Notes: generated by a model from the letters alone, not told the origin. Shown: positions 9,847 through 19,239, counted from the stretch's first letter. The stretch is DNA of 54,543 nucleotides from an uncultured Opitutaceae bacterium (GCA_903952145.1 CAJBES010000055.1:1-54543); one strand, 5' to 3'. Translations and numbers: made by a program.

Positions 9847-10899
9847 ATGCCAGAGCCTCTCCGGATTTTATGCCGTTCAATCCAGCCGATCATTTTGCCG
9901 GATCAGTCGTGGGAGGCCGGGTCCTCGCTTTTGCCGATCGCCGCCTTTGCCGACGAGGCACCGGCCGGGTTGCTGCTCTACTATGTGGCGCGTTTCAAGG
10001 ACCGCCCGTTGGAGAACCTGCTCTGCCTGGCGCGATCAACTGACGGCAGGAACTGGTCCAAGCCAGATTGCGGCTCCGGGACCAATGTGGTCATGCGCTC
10101 ATCTGGCAATCTCAATGACTGGGGGCAATTCACGCCCACCACGATTCTGCGCGCCGCACATGAGCCGAATCCCACGCATCGCTGGAAGATGCTCTACTGG
10201 GATCGGCCCGAAACCGCGATGTCTTCGGGCCTCTGCCTCGCGACCAGTGCCGACGGCCTGCGCTGGGCGCCGCTCCATGCCCGGCCGATCATTACCGGCG
10301 CGAATGATGCCGCTTCGATGATTGCTGCGATTCCCGGGGTAAAAACACCCTTGGGCATCGGCTCACATCTGATCCACCAACAAACCTTGAAACACAACCC
10401 GCGGCTCCCCACCGCGCGCGATAATCTGAAGGGGTTGCACCGCGGCATTTCGGTTTGGCAATGCGAGGCCTTTACCGGGCGCTGGGTGGGACCGGTGGGC
10501 ATTCTCGAACCGGATGCGGACGATGCGCCCGATTTGCAGTTCTATTGGCTGGCCCCCTTCCAGGCCGCGGGCGGTGTTTACGGCGGGTTTCTGCACTGCC
10601 ATCACACGATTGACCAAACGATGGATGTCCAATTGGTGAGCAGTCGGGATGGTTGGTCTTGGACGCGGGAAAACGCCCGCGCTCCGCTTCTTCCCCTCGG
10701 TTCCCGCGGGAGCTTCGACAGCGGCATGATTGCAGCCATTTCAAGCCCGGTGCGCTGGCAGGACCGCGTCCTGCTGTTTTATCAAGGCCGCCCGACTGTC
10801 CATGACGGCAAGCCCCGCTACCCTGACGATCCGCCGCCGCCTGCCGGGATCGGGCTCGCCGAATATTCCCCGGAGCTGCTGAGCCTCCGCCCGCAGTGA
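9847..10899 (+). CDS. Five-bladed beta-propeller, GH32/GH43-like protein
   Basis: A 350-residue protein whose repeating pattern resembles the five-bladed propeller of the GH32/43/68/130 superfamily: blade-like segments such as LLLYYVARFKDR, LCLARSTDGRNWSKP, ATSADGLRWAPL, LVSSRDGWSWTREN and ISSPVRWQDRVLLFYQGRP. The 'S.DG..W' repeats are typical of glycosidase and BNR-type propellers. I cannot assign the three acidic catalytic residues with confidence. There is no signal peptide, so it is probably cytoplasmic. It is distantly similar in style to the protein at 24771, and both may belong to a group of uncharacterised Verrucomicrobia glycosidase-like proteins. A GC-rich stem-loop lies downstream at 10999-11028. 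Substrate unknown. Confidence 0.6.
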   Translation: MPEPLRILCRSIQPIILPDQSWEAGSSLLPIAAFADEAPAGLLLYYVARFKDRPLENLLCLARSTDGRNWSKPDCGSGTNVVMRSSGNLNDWGQFTPTTILRAAHEPNPTHRWKMLYWDRPETAMSSGLCLATSADGLRWAPLHARPIITGANDAASMIAAIPGVKTPLGIGSHLIHQQTLKHNPRLPTARDNLKGLHRGISVWQCEAFTGRWVGPVGILEPDADDAPDLQFYWLAPFQAAGGVYGGFLHCHHTIDQTMDVQLVSSRDGWSWTRENARAPLLPLGSRGSFDSGMIAAISSPVRWQDRVLLFYQGRPTVHDGKPRYPDDPPPPAGIGLAEYSPELLSLRPQ

Positions 10900-10998
10900 A
10901 ACTCTACGGCGCGCCGAATTTATTGGGGTTCGCGCATCAACCTGACAGCGGGAGCCAACCCGCGTAAGGGCGCCGCGGCTCCAGTTCATCTCTGGTGC

Positions 10999-11028
10999 GT
11001 GCGACGTTCCATTGGGGACGCGTCGCAC
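10999..11028. terminator. Possible stem-loop between convergent genes
   Basis: GTGCGACG at 10999-11006 is perfectly repeated in inverse at 11021-11028 (CGTCGCAC), giving an 8-bp GC-rich stem with a 14-base loop. It sits between the convergent propeller gene (ends 10899) and the small membrane protein gene (ends 11095). There is no clear T-run on either side, so it could be a weak bidirectional terminator or an mRNA 3'-end stabiliser. Confidence 0.3.
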
Positions 11029-11094
11029 TTGCCGCATCAGTTGATCATGCCAATCACAATAAGGCCCAGAGTCGTCGCTTTGTGCGGCTCGTTC

Positions 11095-11289
11095 TTACTT
11101 TCGCCGGCGGCCGGCACCCCATAAGAGCCAGCCGGCAAGTGCGGTGAGAAGAATCAGCCACCAGAGGTAGCGCAATTCCCGGGCCGCGCCCTCCGCAAAC
11201 TTCAGGGCGGAAGGGAAAAACAGGAAGAGCAGCACACCGACGGACACGAGCACGAGCAGCTGCAGGCTGGCACGCACCCGGGGATTCAT
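11095..11289 (-). CDS. Small two-helix membrane protein in the SPFH operon
   Basis: A 64-residue protein with two hydrophobic helices (LQLLVLVSVGVLLFLFF and LWWLILLTALAGWLLWGA) joined by a short polar loop and ending in the basic tail GRRRK. Its ATG overlaps the end of the upstream SPFH gene by 4 bp, a strong sign of translational coupling. Tiny membrane proteins are common partners of prohibitin-like rings, but I recognise no named family. It is the last gene of a three-gene minus-strand operon. Confidence 0.7.
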   Translation of the reverse strand: MNPRVRASLQLLVLVSVGVLLFLFFPSALKFAEGAARELRYLWWLILLTALAGWLLWGAGRRRK

Positions 11290-12185
11290 GGTGACTTCGG
11301 CTGCTTTGGACGGGCCGTATTAGCCGGCGCGGCGGCAGCACGCCGGACAAGATCTTCGAGCGAGAGCAGGATATTGCTCCCGCCGCCAGCGCCGCCCACC
11401 ACGAGTGGTGAGTGACCGTTCCAGTTCTGCAGGATCTGCAGCTTGATGAAATCTGGATTCGCCCGGAGGGCCGTGCCGCGGACCTGGATGGCCTCGGCCT
11501 CGCCCTTCGCGCGGATGATGGCGGTATTAGCCTCAATCTGCGCCTTGAGCTGGGTGAACTTGTCTTTTTCCGCCTCCTGCTCCTGCACCATCTTCAGCTC
11601 GATCGCGGCCTCCAGTTCGGGTGAAAGGGCGAGGTTGAAGATGACGAGATCCACCACTTCAAGGAATTTCGCGCCGATCTTGCGCCGCGCCAAGTCGAGG
11701 GCGCGCATCTTGATCTCTTCACGATTCTTCACGATCTGCTCGGCACTTTGGGTTGCCGCCACTTCCTTCAATGCCTCCTGTACACGCGGGGCAATCAGGG
11801 TGTCAAACGGCTCGCCGGCGTAATCCTGAAAAATCTTCACGACGGAGTGCTCCGGCACGCGGTAAAGGACATGCACCTCCATCTTCACCTGCTGCAGGTC
11901 CGAGGAGTAACACTCGGCTGGCATCGGGCGCGTCTGTTGCCGGATCGAGATCGACTGGATGTGCGTGATAAACGGTTGTTTGAAGCCGAAGCCCTCGGGT
12001 TTGAAATCCGGGGCCACTGTGCCCAGCGTCACGGCCACGCCGCGCGTGCCGGGCTGCACCACGTAGGTGGCGGACGAGGCCAGGATCATCACCACAAACA
12101 CCAAAATGGCCACGCCCAGCAGGCGCTTGACCGTCTGGGAATCAAACTCGCCGTCCCGGGCTCCGCTGAATTCACGCTGGTTCAT
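11286..12185 (-). CDS. SPFH/Band 7 (prohibitin-like) membrane protein, second copy
   Basis: A 299-residue prohibitin-type protein. It has an N-terminal transmembrane helix (LLGVAILVFVVMILASSATYV at about 20-40), an SPFH domain starting VVQPGTRGVAVTLGTVAPDF, then a long charged helix (EAAIELKMVQEQEAEKDKF) predicted to be coiled coil, and a C-terminal segment NGHSPLVVGGAGG shared with its neighbour. Members form large rings in the inner membrane that bind FtsH-type proteases or organise lipid domains. It overlaps the first SPFH gene by 4 bp and the small membrane protein gene by 4 bp, so all three are translationally coupled. The pair resembles a prohibitin 1/2 or HflK/HflC heteromer, but no HflKC-specific features are seen. 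Confidence 0.9.
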   Translation of the reverse strand: MNQREFSGARDGEFDSQTVKRLLGVAILVFVVMILASSATYVVQPGTRGVAVTLGTVAPDFKPEGFGFKQPFITHIQSISIRQQTRPMPAECYSSDLQQVKMEVHVLYRVPEHSVVKIFQDYAGEPFDTLIAPRVQEALKEVAATQSAEQIVKNREEIKMRALDLARRKIGAKFLEVVDLVIFNLALSPELEAAIELKMVQEQEAEKDKFTQLKAQIEANTAIIRAKGEAEAIQVRGTALRANPDFIKLQILQNWNGHSPLVVGGAGGGSNILLSLEDLVRRAAAAPANTARPKQPKSP

Positions 12186-13021
12186 GGTTTTTCCTCCGTA
12201 TTGGCCGACGGTTTCTTTCCGGTGGTGAAATCACCGAGGGGCAGCATCATGTTTGCCCCGGTCACGCCGGGGCCGACCACCAGCGGCGTCACGCCGTCCC
12301 AGTGTTCGATGATCTGCAGCTCGAGCACGCTGGGGTTTTCCTGCAACGCCTTGCCGCGGAGGATGATTGATTCCGCCTCGCCCTTCGCCTTGATCACCAC
12401 CGTGCTGGCCTCGGTCTGGGCCTGTTGCTGGGCGAAGCGTGAACGGGCGGCCTCCTGTTCCTGCACCATCTTCGCCTCGATGGCGTTTTCCAGCGCGTGT
12501 GTCAGGTTGATATCTTCGAGCACGATGTCCTCAATCACCAGGATCCCGCCGATTTTCCGTCGGGCGCTCTCGAGCGCCTGGCTTTTGACTTCCTCGCGCT
12601 TTTGCACGATCAGCTCGGCGGAACGCCGGGCGGTGATTTCATTGAGCGCCTCGGCCACGCGCGGTTTGACGAGCGCATCAAACGCCGCACCCGCATAGTC
12701 GCGGAAGATCGTCACGACCGAGCTCTCCGGCACGCGATAGAGCACGCGCACAGCGATTTTCACCTGCTGCAAGTCCGACGAGTAGCAGTCGGCGACCATC
12801 TGCGCCGTCTGCTGGCGGATCAGTTGCGGGGCAATCATGGTGACAAAGGGGAGTTTGAAACCAAAGCCCTCGGGTTTGAATCCGGGCGACACCCGGCCCA
12901 ACATGACCTCGACACCGCGATGCCCCGGCTCAACCACATAAGAGGCGGAGGCGCCGGCGATGATCAGAATGAATATGACCACGGCTCCGATGATTAAACC
13001 AACTATGCTTTTAGGATTCAT
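12182..13021 (-). CDS. SPFH/Band 7 (prohibitin-like) membrane protein, first copy
   Basis: A 279-residue paralogue of the next gene. A membrane helix (IVGLIIGAVVIFILIIAG, about 5-22) is followed by the SPFH domain beginning VVEPGHRGVEVMLGRVSPGF, with YSSDLQQVKIAVRVLYRVP in the middle, and by a long coiled-coil helix (ENAIEAKMVQEQEAARSRF). The C-terminal PLVVGPG motif matches its partner. The two proteins align along their whole length and probably arose by tandem duplication; they likely co-assemble. It is the promoter-proximal gene of the operon, with 230 bp of upstream sequence before the YkgJ-type gene. Confidence 0.9.
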   Translation of the reverse strand: MNPKSIVGLIIGAVVIFILIIAGASASYVVEPGHRGVEVMLGRVSPGFKPEGFGFKLPFVTMIAPQLIRQQTAQMVADCYSSDLQQVKIAVRVLYRVPESSVVTIFRDYAGAAFDALVKPRVAEALNEITARRSAELIVQKREEVKSQALESARRKIGGILVIEDIVLEDINLTHALENAIEAKMVQEQEAARSRFAQQQAQTEASTVVIKAKGEAESIILRGKALQENPSVLELQIIEHWDGVTPLVVGPGVTGANMMLPLGDFTTGKKPSANTEEKP

Positions 13022-13251
13022 GATTGAGGCCCTCCATTCGTTCGATGTCCGATGTCACGCCGTTTCCTGCACCCGGTGCGAGAATCTTTGTGGGGGGACC
13101 GCGACAATGGGGTCGACGGCCGGCATGAGTCAAGGCGTGCCGGACGGGTGTTGACGGTTGGATCCAGCCACGAGAGGGGGCATTTTTGCAAGGGGTGCGG
13201 GGGGGTGCGGCAATCCGCTGGCGGGCGCTATGCTTGTAGGACCGCAGCAAG

Positions 13252-13974
13252 CTAAACTTGGGCTGGGCCTGTGCTTGGAGCAGCGAGGCAGGAATCGGGG
13301 AACGCGGGCTTGCGGCGCAGCCACAGCACGCGGCAGAGACTGTTCGTCAGTGCTTCATGCAACGCCGAACCAAAATCGTACGCGCGATCATCAAAGCCGG
13401 CAGCTTCGATTGCTTCGTCCAGCCCGAGCATCACGGCAAACAGGCGCGCCCGTAGGGTCGGAATATAAACCGCTTCGAGGTCAACCGCGGGATCGATGGC
13501 ATGGGCTGCGCAAACCGCCGCGTTGTACGTATGGTGCGCGCGGCAGGCCTCCGGGCGGTCTTCGTAAATGGAACACTGGCCATCACGGAGGAGCGCGCAT
13601 TGCTGCATCAAGCGGTTGCGTTCGCCTGGGCCGAGGCCCGCGATGTGCGCGCGACGAGCGGCGGTGCGCTCGATCACCCCGGCCAGATCGGCGGCCGAGA
13701 AATTCATCTGCAGGTGTTCGGCCGCAAGGAAAACCTCATGGGCCTGCACATCCACGGAAACACTGCAACAATGGCTGCAACCCGCGCGGCAGGCGACCGT
13801 CGCTCTTACCTTGGCGGGTGTCTCCGCGTAGGTCCGGTCGAGCTCCTGCATCCCCCAACGGAGCGCCGTGAACAGCGCGGTGGCCTCAGTGACCGACTGC
13901 AGCCGTTGCCCCATGCCTTGCACGGTCAATGCATAGAGATGCTGGCGCTGTTTTTCGAGGGCCGGGGAGAACAT
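13252..13974 (-). CDS. YkgJ-family Cys-cluster protein (putative metal-binding)
   Basis: A 240-residue protein with the cysteine signature of the YkgJ / Fe-S-oxidoreductase-related family: CRAGCSHCC in the first half, then CALLRDGQCSIYEDRPEACR with the typical C-x6-C-x(n)-RP-x2-C ending, and a further Cys in AAVCAAHA. These residues probably bind zinc or an Fe-S cluster. The biochemical role of the family is not settled. I prefer ATG 13974 (MFSPALEKQ) because the 15 residues before it in the longest frame are not family-like. It diverges from the GH42-like gene at 14180. Confidence 0.85.
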   Translation of the reverse strand: MFSPALEKQRQHLYALTVQGMGQRLQSVTEATALFTALRWGMQELDRTYAETPAKVRATVACRAGCSHCCSVSVDVQAHEVFLAAEHLQMNFSAADLAGVIERTAARRAHIAGLGPGERNRLMQQCALLRDGQCSIYEDRPEACRAHHTYNAAVCAAHAIDPAVDLEAVYIPTLRARLFAVMLGLDEAIEAAGFDDRAYDFGSALHEALTNSLCRVLWLRRKPAFPDSCLAAPSTGPAQV

Positions 13975-14179
13975 GATCGGCGCCCATCGCCGCATGACCG
14001 GGCTCAAACTGCGACACAAATGACGGCAAACTATCTCTGATGACGAGTCACCCGCACCGTTTTCGCTGTTTGCCCGCCACCCAGTGGCTTGTATCCGGAG
14101 TCAGGCTGTCTTTTGACTCGGACTCCGGTGCGGCCACAATATATTGGAACTGCCCCGTGCGGATCCCCGGACGGAAATC

Positions 14180-16165
14180 ATGATGAATAAATCGATGACC
14201 TCCCGCCCTCTGATTTCAATGCGACTATGGAAACAGCATCTGGAGCCAGCCCTCCTGAACGAGCATCTGGCACTGCTGCAACGCCAGCGCGGAGCCTGCG
14301 ACGAGGTCTGGTTCGCCTCGGAATACGGTTTTCCTCCGTTGGCCTTCCATCAGGATTGCGCCAGCCGGATGACGCATGCCGCCGCCCAAGTGCGCGCCAC
14401 CGGTATAGGTGCCTCCCTGCAGATCAGCAACACATTGGGCCATGGCGACGCCCATCAGTCCTGTGATTTTCGTGGCTTCGTCTGGCAGCCGATGATGGCG
14501 GTTGACGGCAAAATCACGCCGTATTGTGCCTGTCCGCGCGCGCCCGAGTTCCACGCCTACCTGGGTGCCTTCACCCGCGCCTACTGCGCATGGCAACCGG
14601 ACCGCCTCTGGATCGACGACGACCTGCGGATGCACAACCACCAACCCGTTGCGAACGGGTGCTTCTGCGAACGCTGCCTGGCAGGATTCAACGTCTTCAC
14701 CGGTCAGACTTGGACGCGGGAAGCTCTGGGCGCCGCGATCAACGAGCACAATGATCTGGCCGTGCGTGAAGCGTGGCTAAACTTCGGCCGGGACAGCCTG
14801 GCCGGCGTGGCCCGCACGGTTGCGCGCGCCGCGATTGTGGTGGCGCCCGAGTGTCGGCTCGGGTTGCAACACTGCGACCAGGCCTGGGGCGGCTACAATG
14901 GACCGGATTGGGAACCGATTTTTAGCGTGTTGCAGGAAGTCAGCGGCCACCCGGTTGGCAGCCGCCCGGGCGGTGGGTTTTATGTGGATCATCGTCCGCG
15001 TGAAATGCTCGACAAAGCGCTGTTCACGAGCCTGCAAAATGCCCGGCTGCCCGACGGCGTCGAGATCAGCAGTTACGAGTGTGAGAACCTTCCCGGCACC
15101 GTCACTGGCAAAAGCGCGCGCGGCACCGCCCTTGAATGCACCCTGGCGTTGGCCCATGGCTGCAACAGCCTTTCCTTCACGCCGCTCATGTTCCCGCATG
15201 AGTCGGCCGGGTGGCACGAGCGGATGCTTGTCGAGCTGGCGACGTGGCGTCCGTTCTGGGCTCGCTATGTCGCCGCGAACAAGCAAACCACAAATACAGG
15301 AATTGAACTGGTGCTCAGCCCCCGGCAGACGTTGCGCCGGCTGCACCCGGGGGAACCACCTTTTTCCTGGGCGAACTGCGGGTTCGGATCTTTCCCGCAA
15401 CTCGCCACGCTGGGACTGCCGCTCTGCTGGAACGGGAAGGCACCGGCCGCGTTGCTCTGCGCGCCGGCGGCGTGGGGCGTGGACGCGGCCGAACTGCGCG
15501 TCTTGCTGGCGCGCGGCCTGCTCATCGACGGTGAGGCCGTGCAGGTCCTGGAGCAGCGCGGCCTGGCGCAAGTCCTCGGCCTGCGGTCCAGACCGGTCGG
15601 GGTGGAGTGGGGCGACATTTCCTTCACTGACGACCCGCTCAATGCCGGGTATGCCGGCCAGCGCATCACCTGCGGCGGTTTTCTTTTTGGCACCGCCCGG
15701 TCATTTGAACTCCTAAGAGGCCAGGCGCGATGTCTTGCACGTTATGCCCGTTTTGATGGGATAGCTGGCGAGATGGAAACAGCGGCAGTCGAATTCGCCG
15801 ATGGCGGCCGGCTGGTAGTCTTCGGCTGGGGCCTTTCCAACCCCACCGTCACGGCCGGGCGCCGACGCCAGATTCTCGCGGCGGCGAAGTGGGCGGGACG
15901 AGGGCACTGGCCGGTAACGCTCGAAACGCCAAGCCAGGTTGTCGTGGTGCCGCGTGTCGATGCCAAGGACCGGGTTGTCACCGTGTTGCTCTTGAACGTC
16001 AGCCTCGATTCGACGCCGTCGTTGACGCTATTGCTGCATCAAACAACGGATGCGGAACAGTGGACCTGGCGCCGACCGTTCGATCCGGATGTGGTCTTGG
16101 CGGCGGGCGAAACGCTCACGCTTCCGCCGCTCGCCCCTTGGAGTGTCGGCGTGCTGGCGCGCTGA
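14180..16165 (+). CDS. Glycoside-hydrolase-like TIM-barrel protein (GH42/clan A style)
   Basis: A 661-residue protein with a TIM-barrel N-terminal half and a beta-sandwich C-terminal part. Clan-A-like landmarks: DEVWFASEYGFPP (strand with acidic residues), PDRLWIDDDLRMHNHQP with DDD at the end of a strand, GCFCERCLAGFN (a Cys-x2-Cys pair usual in this type), DGVEISSYECENLPG as a likely second catalytic Glu region, and HGCNSLSFTPLMFPHE. The trimer-domain-like segment around LLCAPAAWGVDAAELRVLLARG resembles the GATase-like domain of GH42 beta-galactosidases. No signal peptide. It is probably a cytoplasmic exo-glycosidase, but substrate and exact family are not fixed. The ATG pair at 14180/14183 is chosen over a TTG at 14144. 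Confidence 0.65.
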   Translation: MMNKSMTSRPLISMRLWKQHLEPALLNEHLALLQRQRGACDEVWFASEYGFPPLAFHQDCASRMTHAAAQVRATGIGASLQISNTLGHGDAHQSCDFRGFVWQPMMAVDGKITPYCACPRAPEFHAYLGAFTRAYCAWQPDRLWIDDDLRMHNHQPVANGCFCERCLAGFNVFTGQTWTREALGAAINEHNDLAVREAWLNFGRDSLAGVARTVARAAIVVAPECRLGLQHCDQAWGGYNGPDWEPIFSVLQEVSGHPVGSRPGGGFYVDHRPREMLDKALFTSLQNARLPDGVEISSYECENLPGTVTGKSARGTALECTLALAHGCNSLSFTPLMFPHESAGWHERMLVELATWRPFWARYVAANKQTTNTGIELVLSPRQTLRRLHPGEPPFSWANCGFGSFPQLATLGLPLCWNGKAPAALLCAPAAWGVDAAELRVLLARGLLIDGEAVQVLEQRGLAQVLGLRSRPVGVEWGDISFTDDPLNAGYAGQRITCGGFLFGTARSFELLRGQARCLARYARFDGIAGEMETAAVEFADGGRLVVFGWGLSNPTVTAGRRRQILAAAKWAGRGHWPVTLETPSQVVVVPRVDAKDRVVTVLLLNVSLDSTPSLTLLLHQTTDAEQWTWRRPFDPDVVLAAGETLTLPPLAPWSVGVLAR

Positions 16166-16349
16166 GGGCGCCTCCCCCTACACGTCGCCACCGTTGAAAG
16201 ACCTGCGGTGCGGCGGACGCATGTTATCGTCACCAACCATGCAAACGAGAGCTCAACCGGGGTCGTCCTGCCGTTCAACAGGGTGAGCCAGAGACCCATT
16301 GATGGTCCGCTTGGTGAAATTGCCCGCGGTTTGGGCAATTGGGGCCCCA

Positions 16350-17429
16350 TTACGCCCGCACGGCCCAGCGGAGTTTGGCGGAGGTACTGCGCGGATTGTC
16401 GCGGCGCTCCTCCGCTCCGGCCCGGATGACCTCGTCGTTGGCGGCGGCATAAAGCCCCGCACGCAAGCCGGCACGGAAGGCCTGCTTCACCCGGCGATCC
16501 TCGCCGGAATGAAAAGTGAGGATCGCCACGCGTCCACCGGCGTGTAGGCAAACGGGCAGTTGACGCAGGAACTGTTCGAGCGCGCCGAACTCGTCGTTTA
16601 CCGCGATGCGAATCGCCTGAAATACGCGACGCACGCAATCCTCGTCAGTCGCAGGGTCATGGCGGGGATGGTGCTGGTGGCGGATGGCCCGGACGGCCTC
16701 GGCGAGTTGCCGCGTTCGTGTAAGGGGCGTTTGGTCGCGGCGGGCGATAAGCCCGTGCGCCAGCACCTCGGCGTCGGGTTCGTCGGAGTTTTCACGGAGC
16801 GCGGCCGCCAAGGCGACCGCGGACACCCGCGCGAGCCAATCGGCCGCGGACGGCGCACGCGATGGATTCAGCCGCAGATCGAGCGGACCGTCGGTCTTGA
16901 AGGTAAACCCGCGCGCCGGGTCATCTAGTTGCATCGAGGAAACGCCGAGATCGGCGAGGACGGCATCGACGCCATCAAGTCCGATCGCCGCGAGCACCTT
17001 GGGCAGGCCGGCGAAGTTGGAGCGGACTGCGGTGAAGACCTCCTCGCCCCGGCCGGCGTTGCGCAGCCGGGCCGTGGTTTTGGGCAGTTCGATCGGATCG
17101 ACATCCAAGCCGATGAGCTGGCCGCCTGGTGCTAGGCGCGCCAGCATTTCCCGCGCGTGCCCGCCGAAGCCGAGCGTGCAATCCACGGCAATTTCGCCGG
17201 GTTTGAGCGCGAGCACCTCAAGAATCTCGGCCACGAGGATGGGACGGTGGCTGCCGGCGGGCGTCTTGCCCGCGGCGAGCACCTTGGCCACGTCGGCGGC
17301 ATAACGCTCCGGATTGTGCTCCTTGTATTTGTCCGCGAAGCGCCGGGGATTCTTGCCTGCATAGCGCGGACGCCGCCTATGCGGCGTCGGCTCGCTCCCA
17401 GGGGGAAATATGGATTCAGGGTCTGACAT
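16350..17429 (-). CDS. rsmH: 16S rRNA (cytosine1402-N4)-methyltransferase RsmH
   Basis: RsmH methylates N4 of C1402 in the ribosomal P-site using SAM. The 359-residue protein shows the family start HRPILVAEILEVLALKPGE, the SAM motif VDCTLGFGGHAREML, GLDVDPIEL, DAVLADLGVSSMQLDDPARG and the C-terminal VAILTFHSGEDRRVKQ. About 68 residues precede the usual start (RRRPRYAGKNPRRFADKYKE and so on), a basic extension also of the sort I associate with Opitutaceae homologues. The gene is normally in the mraZ-rsmH-fts division cluster; here it stands alone between a glycosidase-like gene and a sugar dehydrogenase gene. Confidence 0.97.
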   Translation of the reverse strand: MSDPESIFPPGSEPTPHRRRPRYAGKNPRRFADKYKEHNPERYAADVAKVLAAGKTPAGSHRPILVAEILEVLALKPGEIAVDCTLGFGGHAREMLARLAPGGQLIGLDVDPIELPKTTARLRNAGRGEEVFTAVRSNFAGLPKVLAAIGLDGVDAVLADLGVSSMQLDDPARGFTFKTDGPLDLRLNPSRAPSAADWLARVSAVALAAALRENSDEPDAEVLAHGLIARRDQTPLTRTRQLAEAVRAIRHQHHPRHDPATDEDCVRRVFQAIRIAVNDEFGALEQFLRQLPVCLHAGGRVAILTFHSGEDRRVKQAFRAGLRAGLYAAANDEVIRAGAEERRDNPRSTSAKLRWAVRA

Positions 17430-17593
17430 TGCGGGGTTGGTTCAGTCCATGATGCGACATCAGTTGGGAAAGGCTACCCAGGATAAAACTTGAAATGCAA
17501 AAAATCCAAACAAGAGGACGGGGTATCCGACTGGAATTGCCTCTAATGGTAGGGCAGATCAGTGACATCAGGTTGGCCGTCGATTGAACTTCC

Positions 17594-19138
17594 CTATTTC
17601 CCTGCAGACAGGATCGCCTGCATCAGCCGCGAGATGTCGGGGTTCTCGTAGAGCGCATCGATCATCCTCACATACGAGGCGGTAAAGATCCGGTTGCGGA
17701 CCAGATTGCCAAAGACCGGCTGCAGCTTCAGGAACGATAGTTTGTCAGTGCAGGTGGCAGCGGCGGCCTGATGCAGTTCCGTCTTCATCACGTCGACGAT
17801 AGCCAGTGGCCGGCCATCACGGCCGGCGCCGCGGTCGCTGTAAAAACACCAGGCGGCGATCACCAGGGCCGCGTAGGTGATGCTGCCGCCCTGCTGCAGG
17901 TTCTCCTGAATGGTGGGAAGCAGGAATTTCGGCAGCTTGGCTGAGCTTTCTGAACAGATACGGGCCAGATTGTCCTTCAGGCTCGGGTTTCCGAACCGCT
18001 CGACCAGGCTGTCCTTGTAGGTTTCGAGATTGATCCCGTCGACAGCATCGAGGACGGGCGTGACCTCGATATCCATGAACCGCCGGAGGTAGGTGGCAAA
18101 AAGCGGATCCGCCATGCAACCGGCAATGGTTTCGTGCCCATGCATGGAGCCCAGCAGCCCGAGGACGGAATGCCCGGCGTTGAGCAACCTGATCTTCATT
18201 TTTTCGTAGGGCGTCACATCGGGAGCAAACTGCACCCCGACCGATTCCCACGCGGGTCTTCCGGCCGCAAAATTGTCCTCGATGACCCATTGGATAAAGG
18301 GTTCGCAGGTGACCGGCCATTCGTCCTTCAGCCCCAGTTCGGTGTCGAGGTAGCTGATGTCGGCCGGGGTGGTGACGGGCGTGATGCGGTCGACCATCGC
18401 ATTTGGGAAACTTGCCTCACGTTGAATCCACTGCGCGAGCCCGGCGTCCTGCCGATGCGCAAAGGCCAGCAGCATCCGACGCGTCATGTCTCCGTTGTGC
18501 TGGAGGTTGTCGCAGGATTGCACGGTAAAGGCCGGCAATCCGGCCGCCCGCCGTCGCTTGAGCGCGGCAGTCAGATAGCCAAACACCAGCCGCGGACTGT
18601 CGGGGTTGGCCAGATCGTGGCCCACGTCGGGGTGCGTGAAATCAAACTCACCCGTGGCGGGGTTGAAATTGTAGCCCCCTTCCGTGATGGTCAGCGAAAC
18701 GATCTTGGTGGCGGCGTCCGCCATCCGGTTGATGACGGCGGCGGGATTGTCGCAGCCGAGCAAAAAGTTGACCAGCGAGCCGATCACCCGGGCTTCAATC
18801 CGGCCACCCGGATGCTTCACCATCAGCGTGTAGAGGCAGTCCTGTTTTCCTAGGATGTCCCCGATCCTGCGATCCGCCTCCCGCAAGCCCACGCCGCAAA
18901 TTCCCCAATCCGTCAGGTCAGTCTTGCCCATGAGTTCGTCGGTGTAGCAGGCCAGGTGCGAACGGTGGAACCCGCCCACGCCGATGTGCACGATTTGGGC
19001 GGTCAGGTGGCTCCGGTCATAGGCCGGCCGCGCGATGTTCCCGGGCAGCAGGTGAAGGTTCTGCTGATTCAGTTGGATAGATTCCTTGATGATGAGCTCC
19101 TTGTTTTTGCGGTTAGGCTTGGGAACTGCACACGGCAC
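17594..19138 (-). CDS. Mannitol/fructuronate dehydrogenase family (polyol-specific long-chain)
   Basis: A 514-residue NAD(P)-dependent reductase of the mannitol 2-dehydrogenase / fructuronate reductase / tagaturonate reductase family. The Rossmann start IVHIGVGGFHRSHLA, the motif VQSCDNLQHNGDMTRR and the catalytic triad K315-x4-N320-x2-H323 (KIRLLNAGHSVLG) are all present. Sequence alone does not tell a polyol from a uronate substrate; the KDPG aldolase and beta-helix enzyme in the same run favour fructuronate or a related keto-acid. It is the last gene of a six-gene minus-strand run, 101 bp after the beta-helix gene. The longest frame opens with a GTG at 19138 and no internal Met lies before the conserved domain, so the exact start is uncertain. 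Confidence 0.88.
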   Translation of the reverse strand: MPCAVPKPNRKNKELIIKESIQLNQQNLHLLPGNIARPAYDRSHLTAQIVHIGVGGFHRSHLACYTDELMGKTDLTDWGICGVGLREADRRIGDILGKQDCLYTLMVKHPGGRIEARVIGSLVNFLLGCDNPAAVINRMADAATKIVSLTITEGGYNFNPATGEFDFTHPDVGHDLANPDSPRLVFGYLTAALKRRRAAGLPAFTVQSCDNLQHNGDMTRRMLLAFAHRQDAGLAQWIQREASFPNAMVDRITPVTTPADISYLDTELGLKDEWPVTCEPFIQWVIEDNFAAGRPAWESVGVQFAPDVTPYEKMKIRLLNAGHSVLGLLGSMHGHETIAGCMADPLFATYLRRFMDIEVTPVLDAVDGINLETYKDSLVERFGNPSLKDNLARICSESSAKLPKFLLPTIQENLQQGGSITYAALVIAAWCFYSDRGAGRDGRPLAIVDVMKTELHQAAAATCTDKLSFLKLQPVFGNLVRNRIFTASYVRMIDALYENPDISRLMQAILSAGK

Positions 19139-19239
19139 CCGACGCCTCGGATCGCCCTGACTTCCGGTTGACCCTTATAGGGCCGGACCCGTGCGGCTCG
19201 TCCCAAGACTTGGCTTGCCCTTCAAAGCGCCCGGTGGGG

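Noticed and set aside
11286-13021. HflK/HflC assignment for the SPFH pair
   Set aside because: The two proteins look like prohibitin-type paralogues of nearly equal length and lack the HflK N-terminal Gly-rich region; no hfq/hflX neighbours are present.
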